Shown piece after piece: positions 14,699-19,187 of a DNA stretch of 19,187 bases; position 1 is the first letter of the stretch, and every line of letters begins with the position of its first letter. The DNA comes from Firm-04 sp045642925 (GTDB lineage: Bacteria > Bacillota > Clostridia > Oscillospirales > Ruminococcaceae), in NCBI GenBank assembly GCA_045642925.1, contig JAZUJW010000109.1, forward strand, positions 1 through 19,187. The letters are read 5' to 3'. The translations under genes and the position numbers were made by a program. Under the pieces are notes generated by a model. It was given only the letters and a program-made list of their open reading frames with translations, ran no database searches and had not been told where the DNA came from.

Positions 14699-15919
14699 AT
14701 GAAGGGACGCAGCAGTTCCATGAGTGCGAAATCATCCAAAATCCGTACAGGAGATGTCGGAAGCGGATTCCGTCTGGTGAAAGGTGACATGGACGGCGCA
14801 TTATTTGCAATTGTCATAGCGCTGTTGGTCATTGGCATCACCATGATGTTTTCGGCATCGTATCCGGAAGCGTTGCTGGACGGACTGCCCGGCACATATT
14901 ATGCATCCCGACAGGCGGTATTTGCACTGATCGGTGTTGGTGCAATGATTCTGATCGGTTTATTTTTCGATTATCACTGGCTGAACAGTCTGGCGACATC
15001 GGGCACGGCATTTGTGGTATCATTGATTTTGCTGATATTGGTGTTGATACCGGGTATTGGTATCAAAGTCGGATTTGCGCGGCGTTGGATCGGAATTGGC
15101 GGCACAGAGAATTCGATCATGCAGTTTCAGCCGTCAGAGATCATGAAAGTAGCGATCGTGTTGTTTTTTGCGACATTGATCGTGCGGAATGCAGACCGCA
15201 TGGAAACATTCCAGTATGGTATTATACCGTTTATGGTTATGCTGGGTGTTGTGGTCGTGCTGATGCTGTGTGAACCGCACGTTTCTGGAACGATCATTAT
15301 TTGTGTGCTGGCGTTTACGATGTTGTTTGTGGGCGGAGCAAAGCCGCTGCATTTTGCGATTCTTTGTGGCATTGGCATTGTCTGTATCGGACTGGCGGGC
15401 GTATTCTTGTGGAAAGTCAAGGGTATGGATTATCTGCGTGACCGTATTACGTCCTGGTTAGACCCGTTTAATCCGGAATACATGAAGGATACGACATGGC
15501 AGACTTGTCAGTCATTGATTGCGATTGGTTCGGGCGGAATGTTCGGGCTGGGGCTTGGCGCATCGCGTCAGAAGTACGGATATTTGCCGGAAGCGCAGAA
15601 TGACTTTGTATTTTCGATTTTGTGTGAAGAATTCGGATTTGTCGGGGCGACGACGGTTATTCTGCTGTTTTGTCTTTTGATATTTCGTGGATTTTACATT
15701 GCGGCGAAGGCGAAGGACAAATTCGGGATGCTGGTTGCGGTTGGTCTGACGATGCACATTGGGTTACAGGCGTTATTGAACATAGCGGTTGTGAGCAATG
15801 CGATACCGAACACGGGCATATCGCTGCCATTCTTTTCGTATGGCGGCACAGCGCTTGTGATGCAGTTATGTGAGATGGGAATATTGTTGAACATATCCGG
15901 TCAAGCGAAGCTGGAATAA
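14699..15919 (+). CDS. ftsW: SEDS peptidoglycan polymerase FtsW (SpoVE/RodA family)
   Basis: FtsW is a membrane glycosyltransferase that polymerises lipid II at the septum together with a class B PBP. The ATG at 14699 has AAAGGAGG 7 bases upstream; the in-frame GTG at 14681 overlaps that site. The 406-residue protein has about ten membrane spans after a cytoplasmic start of about 33 residues. SEDS hallmarks are MQFQPSEIMKV (141-151), SWLDPF with the likely catalytic Asp255, YLPEAQNDFVFSI (295-307) and GISLPFFSYGGT (373-384). FtsW and SpoVE are hard to tell apart; the place beside a division PBP favours FtsW. It is the last gene of this transcript, as hairpins follow and murG has its own promoter. 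Confidence 0.95.
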   Translation: MKGRSSSMSAKSSKIRTGDVGSGFRLVKGDMDGALFAIVIALLVIGITMMFSASYPEALLDGLPGTYYASRQAVFALIGVGAMILIGLFFDYHWLNSLATSGTAFVVSLILLILVLIPGIGIKVGFARRWIGIGGTENSIMQFQPSEIMKVAIVLFFATLIVRNADRMETFQYGIIPFMVMLGVVVVLMLCEPHVSGTIIICVLAFTMLFVGGAKPLHFAILCGIGIVCIGLAGVFLWKVKGMDYLRDRITSWLDPFNPEYMKDTTWQTCQSLIAIGSGGMFGLGLGASRQKYGYLPEAQNDFVFSILCEEFGFVGATTVILLFCLLIFRGFYIAAKAKDKFGMLVAVGLTMHIGLQALLNIAVVSNAIPNTGISLPFFSYGGTALVMQLCEMGILLNISGQAKLE

Positions 15920-15944
15920 AAAGCAGCGGCTGGAACTTAGCGGC

Positions 15945-16000
15945 TATGCACGCGTAGCGAGAATAAAGGCAACACCGCACAGAGCTGGTGGTGTTGCCTT
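15945..16000. repeat. Short repeat composite after ftsW
   Basis: TATGCACGCGTAGCGA (15945-15960) matches the outer arm of the palindrome after tuf with one change. Five bases later, an 11-bp perfect hairpin (15966-15976 with 15990-16000) begins with GGCAACACCGCACA, the end sequence of the 81-bp element. It looks like that element with its interior lost. A short GGGGTTCCCC palindrome follows at about 16003. No T-run follows, so termination here is uncertain. Confidence 0.7.
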
Positions 16001-16038
16001 AAGGGGTTCCCCCATACATTATCCGCATGAAAGACAAA

Positions 16039-16080
16039 AAGGCAAGAGATATGGTTTATACCGTTCTCTTGCCTTCCTTT
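16039..16080 (+). terminator. Likely terminator of the mraZ-ftsW unit
   Basis: AAGGCAAGAGA (16039-16049) pairs perfectly with TCTCTTGCCTT (16065-16075), with possible inner pairing GGT/ACC in the loop. The tail CCTTTATTT is only moderately T-rich. It lies 120 bases past the ftsW stop and is the best terminator candidate before the murG promoter. Confidence 0.6.
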
Positions 16081-16116
16081 ATTTATGTCAGGTACGATAT
16101 TAATAGGGTTCCCCCT

Positions 16117-16192
16117 CACCCCTTCCTGATTCGTTGGACGAAAAAGGGGTGTTTCGCGCTCTGCGGCGCGCGACCAGGGGCGCTGCCTCTGG
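16117..16192. repeat. Three tandem GC-rich hairpins upstream of murG
   Basis: CACCCCTT (16117-16124) pairs with AAGGGGTG (16144-16151) around an inner TTCGT/ACGAA stem (16130-16134 with 16138-16142). TCGCGC (16154-16159) pairs with GCGCGA (16168-16173). CCAGGGGC (16174-16181) pairs with GCCTCTGG (16185-16192) with one wobble. Similar 'CAGGGGCGCTGCC' palindromes are, from general recollection, common between genes in Clostridia. The rest of the 433-base ftsW-murG gap holds the other hairpins listed and the murG promoter; no gene is supported in it. Confidence 0.7.
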
Positions 16193-16263
16193 ACTCCTTA
16201 ATATATGAACCGTTCGCTTTCTTCGAATTACCAAATTTCTTTCGAAAATCTCTCGTTTCCCCC

Positions 16264-16292
16264 TTGACGAATTCCCTTTTTTGCGGTAAAAT
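16264..16292 (+). promoter_or_regulatory. Promoter of murG
   Basis: TTGACG (16264-16269) and TAAAAT (16287-16292) are separated by 17 bases. The expected start near 16299 gives a leader of about 54 bases. That start also excludes the far-upstream GTG at 16296 as a translation start. Confidence 0.78.
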
Positions 16293-16352
16293 AAAATGGT
16301 GTGCGTAATCATGCACCCAAATATAAATAAAGAAAAAAGGATTCGATATTCC

Positions 16353-17474
16353 ATGAAAGTTTTAATCGCCTGTGGCGGTACCGGCGGCCATATCAACCCC
16401 GCGCTCGCCATTGCCGGTATCATCGCTTCCCATAAACCCGATACGGAATTCCTCTTTGCAGGTACCCCGAACGGCCTCGAAGCCGAATTGGTCCCCGCAG
16501 CAGGCTACCGCATCGAATTTGTCAAAGTCGCTGGTTTTCAACGCGATTTCAGCTTCGAAAGTATCGCCAAAAACTTTAAAGCGGTCAGCTACCTCATGAC
16601 CTCCGGCCGCCATGCAAAATGTATCGTTAAAAGCTTTAATCCCGACATCGCCATCGGCACAGGCGGCTATGCAGCCGGCCCCGTCATCCGTGCCGCACAA
16701 CAGCTCGGTGTCCCTTCATTGCTCCACGAACAAAACGCCTTCCCCGGCGTGACCAATAAACTTCTTGCAAAAAAAGCCGACCAGGTTATGCTCAACTTCG
16801 CAGAAGCTCAACACCACTTTCCCGAAGGAACAAAATGTACCGTCACAGGTCTGCCCGTGCGCGGCGAACTGACTCGCCGCAGCCGCGAACAAGCCCGCAG
16901 AATGCTCGGTTTCTCTGACGGCATGACCATTTTATCCTTCGGCGGCAGTCAGGGCGCAAAATGTCTCAACGACATGATGCCCGACCTCATGGCTTGGCAT
17001 ACCCGGTCCGGCATGAACATCAACCATATTCACGCCTATGGCAAACACGGCAGAGATACCTTCATGCAATCCCTTGCCGCAAAAGGAATCGGCATGGATA
17101 ATCCGCGCCTGCGTGTTTCTGAATATATCTACGATATGGATGCCTGCCTTGCCGCCGCTGATATCGTCATCAGCCGCGCAGGTGCTTCCACCATCAGCGA
17201 ACTCGAAGCCGTCGGCAGAGGTTCGATTCTCATTCCTTATCCCGATGCCGCCGAAAATCACCAGTACCATAATGCCATGGTGCTTGGCAAAGCCGGGGCT
17301 TCTATCGTCATCGAACAGAAGGAATTGACGCTGGAACGCATGAAATCTATCATTTCCGACCTGAATTCCGACCCCGTGAAAATGATGATGATGGGACAGC
17401 GTGCGGGTGAACTCTGCCTGCGCAATGTGGACGACCGAATCTGGGCAGTGATTGAACCGCTCATGCGCCGCTGA
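16353..17474 (+). CDS. murG: UDP-GlcNAc:lipid I GlcNAc transferase MurG
   Basis: MurG transfers GlcNAc from UDP-GlcNAc to lipid I on the inner face of the membrane, making lipid II. The start at 16353 gives the classic MKVLIACGGTGGHINPALAIA with its first glycine-rich loop at residues 8-12. HEQNAFPGVTNK, FGGSQGAKCLNDMMP (second glycine loop) and the donor-site stretch SRAGASTISELEAVGRGSILIPYP all fit, and 373 residues is a normal length. The ribosome binding site is weak (AAAAAAGG, 12 bases upstream), unlike its neighbours. In-frame starts at 16296 and 16311 are less likely on homology and promoter position. Codon choice is C-ending (GCC, ATC, CCC), unlike the flanking ftsW and murA. Confidence 0.97.
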   Translation: MKVLIACGGTGGHINPALAIAGIIASHKPDTEFLFAGTPNGLEAELVPAAGYRIEFVKVAGFQRDFSFESIAKNFKAVSYLMTSGRHAKCIVKSFNPDIAIGTGGYAAGPVIRAAQQLGVPSLLHEQNAFPGVTNKLLAKKADQVMLNFAEAQHHFPEGTKCTVTGLPVRGELTRRSREQARRMLGFSDGMTILSFGGSQGAKCLNDMMPDLMAWHTRSGMNINHIHAYGKHGRDTFMQSLAAKGIGMDNPRLRVSEYIYDMDACLAAADIVISRAGASTISELEAVGRGSILIPYPDAAENHQYHNAMVLGKAGASIVIEQKELTLERMKSIISDLNSDPVKMMMMGQRAGELCLRNVDDRIWAVIEPLMRR

Positions 17475-17562
17475 TTCCTGATTTTGTCACCGTTTCCATC
17501 TTTTTGCATACCATAAAGCATAAACGGCAGGTTTTTTGCCGAATGGCTGGGAGGAATGCAGA

Positions 17563-18825
17563 TTGACGCAGGAAGCTTTACATATCATCGGCGGCAAACC
17601 GCTGCACGGTGAGGTGACAGTACAGGGCGCGAAAAATAGTGCGCTGCCGTTGATGGCGGCGGCTTTGCTCTGCGATGAAAAAGTGACATTGGAAAACGTG
17701 CCGCGCCTGACGGATGTAACGGCTGCTGCACGGATTCTTCATGCCTTGGGATGTCGCGTGCAGCGGACGGATACTGCCGTGGAGATTGATGCCGCAGACT
17801 GTACGGGATATGAAATTTCAGACGAAGATATGCGGAAAATGCGGTCATCCATCATGTTTCTCGGCGCATTGCTGGGACGGCATGGTGCGTGCAGCTTTAC
17901 GCTTCCGGGCGGCTGTGCGCTTGGCCCGCGGCCGATTGATATGCATTTGGATGCAATGGTGCGGCTGGGTGCGGCAGTTTCTGAAGTACAGGGCAGGATT
18001 TTCTGTCGTGCAGAACAACTGACAGGTGCGCGGATTTCGCTTGCATATCCTTCTGTCGGCGTGACGGAAAACGTACTCATGGCGGCGTGTCTGGCGAAAG
18101 GGGAAACCATCCTCACAGGTGCGGCGCGGGAACCTGAAATCATTGACCTTGCGAATTTTCTGAACCGCTGCGGCGCGAAAATCACAGGTGCAGGCGAAAG
18201 CGATGTGCGCATCGAAGGGGTGCGGCGCTTGGGCGGCTGTACGTATCGTGTCATGCCCGACCGCATTGCGGCAATGACATTGCTTTGCGCGGGTGCAGCG
18301 GCAGGCGGTACGATTTGTGTGCAGGATGCAAGACCGCAGGAAATGGAAAGCTGTCTTGCGGCACTCGAACGCATCGGCTGCAAGATCGGCAGATGTTCCG
18401 ACCGTATTTTTCTGGATGCAGGACAGCATTTGTGTCCGCTGACAGAACTGCGCACACTGCCGTATCCGGCATTTCCGACGGATGCACAGCCCTTGCTGAC
18501 AGCGGCGCTTTTGCGTGCCAAAGGCACAAGTATACTGGAAGAAACCGTGTTTGAATGCCGCTATAAGCACGTTGGCGAAATGCTGCGGATGGGTGCGAAG
18601 ATTCACGTTTCAGGGCGTACTGCTGTGATTTACGGCGGGCATCCGCTGCATGGTGCGGCAGTCGAAGCGGCTGACTTGCGCGGCGGTGCAGCGCTGGCAC
18701 TGGCGGCACTTTCCGCCGAGGGTGAAACCGTTCTGCGCGGGCTTTCCCACATCGACCGCGGCTATGCAGATATTGCGGGTGCTTTCCACAATCTGGGTGC
18801 GGATGTATCACGCCGTGCTTTTTGA
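17563..18825 (+). CDS. murA: UDP-GlcNAc 1-carboxyvinyltransferase MurA
   Basis: MurA transfers enolpyruvate from PEP to UDP-GlcNAc, the committed step of peptidoglycan synthesis, in the cytoplasm. The start is a TTG at 17563, chosen because GGGAGG lies 8 bases upstream; another TTG at 17536 lacks such a site. The 420-residue protein has QGAKNSALP with Lys24/Asn25, and TLPGGCALGPRPIDMH with the fosfomycin-target Cys118 and Arg123. The usual PDRIEAGT motif reads PDRIAAMT, a visible departure, while FPTDAQ (PTD motif) and RYKHVGEM are kept. Many Firmicutes carry two MurA paralogues; which this is cannot be told here. It lies 88 bases after murG with no strong terminator between, so it is probably co-transcribed. 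Codons differ from those of murG. Confidence 0.95.
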   Translation: MTQEALHIIGGKPLHGEVTVQGAKNSALPLMAAALLCDEKVTLENVPRLTDVTAAARILHALGCRVQRTDTAVEIDAADCTGYEISDEDMRKMRSSIMFLGALLGRHGACSFTLPGGCALGPRPIDMHLDAMVRLGAAVSEVQGRIFCRAEQLTGARISLAYPSVGVTENVLMAACLAKGETILTGAAREPEIIDLANFLNRCGAKITGAGESDVRIEGVRRLGGCTYRVMPDRIAAMTLLCAGAAAGGTICVQDARPQEMESCLAALERIGCKIGRCSDRIFLDAGQHLCPLTELRTLPYPAFPTDAQPLLTAALLRAKGTSILEETVFECRYKHVGEMLRMGAKIHVSGRTAVIYGGHPLHGAAVEAADLRGGAALALAALSAEGETVLRGLSHIDRGYADIAGAFHNLGADVSRRAF

Positions 18826-18864
18826 GTGGTTCTGCGTGGAAAAGTGCTGACATTCCAACAGCGC

Positions 18865-19029
18865 TGTTGAAAAACCTGTTGAAACAGCTTTGTTTTGTTG
18901 AAAAGCTGTTTGTTATATGAAAAAAGAAGTCGAAATCCGCTTCATAGCGGAAAAAGACTGTTGAAAACATGGTGGAAACTGTGGGGAAACATTGCGGAAA
19001 ATGCAAATTTCCTGCCGCAGTTTTCCACA
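18865..19029. other. Cluster of DnaA-box-like motifs after murA
   Basis: TGTTGAAA recurs at 18865, 18877, 18896 and 18959. TGGTGGAAA follows at 18970, TGTGGGGAA at 18980, and TTTTCCACA at 19021-19029. The last is one base from the consensus DnaA box TTATCCACA; the TGTTGAAAA copies are two bases away. The 362 bases after murA contain no supported gene. An origin or DnaA-binding site is possible but unproven, and no dnaA or dnaN gene is in the window. Confidence 0.35.
18882..18911 (+). terminator. Weak terminator-like hairpin after murA
   Basis: AAACAGCTT (18882-18890) and AAGCTGTTT (18903-18911) form a perfect 9-bp stem with a 12-base loop, 56 bases after the murA stop. The tail GTTATATG is only slightly T-rich. 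A second hairpin, TCCGCT/AGCGGA (18936-18941 with 18946-18951) inside AGTC/GACT (18928-18931 with 18956-18959), follows. Confidence 0.45.
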
Positions 19030-19051
19030 ATTCAAATATTGTGATGCTTAA

Positions 19052-19119
19052 GGCAACACCGCACAAAGCACGCCTTACGGCTTGGCGGCACATCTACTTG
19101 CAGATTTTCCGCCATCTTG
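19052..19119. mobile_element. Second, opposite-facing copy of the 81-bp element, 3' end replaced
   Basis: Bases 19052-19118 match the reverse complement of 6102-6167 and adjoining bases with about two differences. The copy begins with the end sequence GGCAACACCGCACAAAG. The other end repeat is missing: after CCATCTT the sequence changes into an unrelated palindrome. It is therefore a truncated or rearranged copy, or the element is modular. It lies in the gap after murA. Confidence 0.72.
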
Positions 19120-19120
19120 C

Positions 19121-19165
19121 ACAGAAATTCTTTGCTGGGCGTCAGCCCAGCGGCATCATTTCTGT
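19121..19165. repeat. Palindrome fused to the truncated element
   Basis: ACAGAAAT (19121-19128) pairs with ATTTCTGT (19158-19165), and a perfect inner stem GCTGGGC (19134-19140) pairs with GCCCAGC (19145-19151) around GTCA. It directly replaces the missing end of the 81-bp element. No second copy is present in this window. Confidence 0.7.
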
Positions 19166-19187
19166 ACAATCTGACGAAAAATCTGAC

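Noticed and set aside
16027..16308. 93-codon frame between ftsW and murG
   Set aside because: It runs through a terminator hairpin, three tandem palindromes and the murG promoter, has no ribosome binding site and shows no family features.

Overview
The window reads as a chromosomal stretch of a Gram-positive Bacillota bacterium, most likely class Clostridia and plausibly the Ruminococcus/Oscillospirales group. This is inferred from the gene families: a PASTA-bearing FtsI/SpoVD-type PBP, an S12 with the long Gram-positive-type insert, Firmicutes-style RsmH cysteines, strong AGGAGG ribosome binding sites and consensus sigma-A promoters. No rRNA, tRNA, CRISPR array or transposase gene was seen.

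Region 1 (1-1112): a 90-residue protein of unknown function on the + strand and a small lipoprotein on the - strand. They converge on a bidirectional terminator and a run of perfect hairpins. Region 2 (1113-5896): the str operon rpsL-rpsG-fusA-tuf, with a consensus promoter before rpsL, a second promoter before tuf and a strong terminator after tuf. rpoB and rpoC, which often lie upstream, are not adjacent. Region 3 (5897-7168): a repeat-rich gap with a nested palindrome and an 81-bp MITE-like element, a reverse-strand LURP-one-related (YxjI-like) gene, and a divergent promoter region.

Region 4 (6929-15919): a division and cell wall (dcw) cluster, mraZ-rsmH-ftsL-ftsI/spoVD-murE-mraY-ftsW. It starts at a perfect TTGACA-17-TATAAT promoter, followed by three TGGCA repeats at 10-bp spacing that look like the MraZ operator. 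A terminator-like hairpin with a possible competing antiterminator lies between ftsL and the PBP gene. murF and murD are absent from the run. Region 5 (15920-16352) is a hairpin-filled gap that ends in a promoter for murG. murG and murA (16353-18825) therefore look like a separate unit. Region 6 (18826-19187) holds DnaA-box-like motifs and a second, inverted copy of the 81-bp element.

The dcw genes make and use peptidoglycan precursor. MurA commits UDP-GlcNAc, MurE adds the third stem residue, and MraY and MurG build lipid I and lipid II. FtsW and the PBP polymerise and cross-link at the septum under FtsL control, while RsmH modifies the ribosome and MraZ regulates the cluster. The least explained signals are the related palindromic elements at the ends of the tuf, ftsW and murA units, the 296-residue FtsL-like protein, and the possible attenuator inside the dcw cluster.
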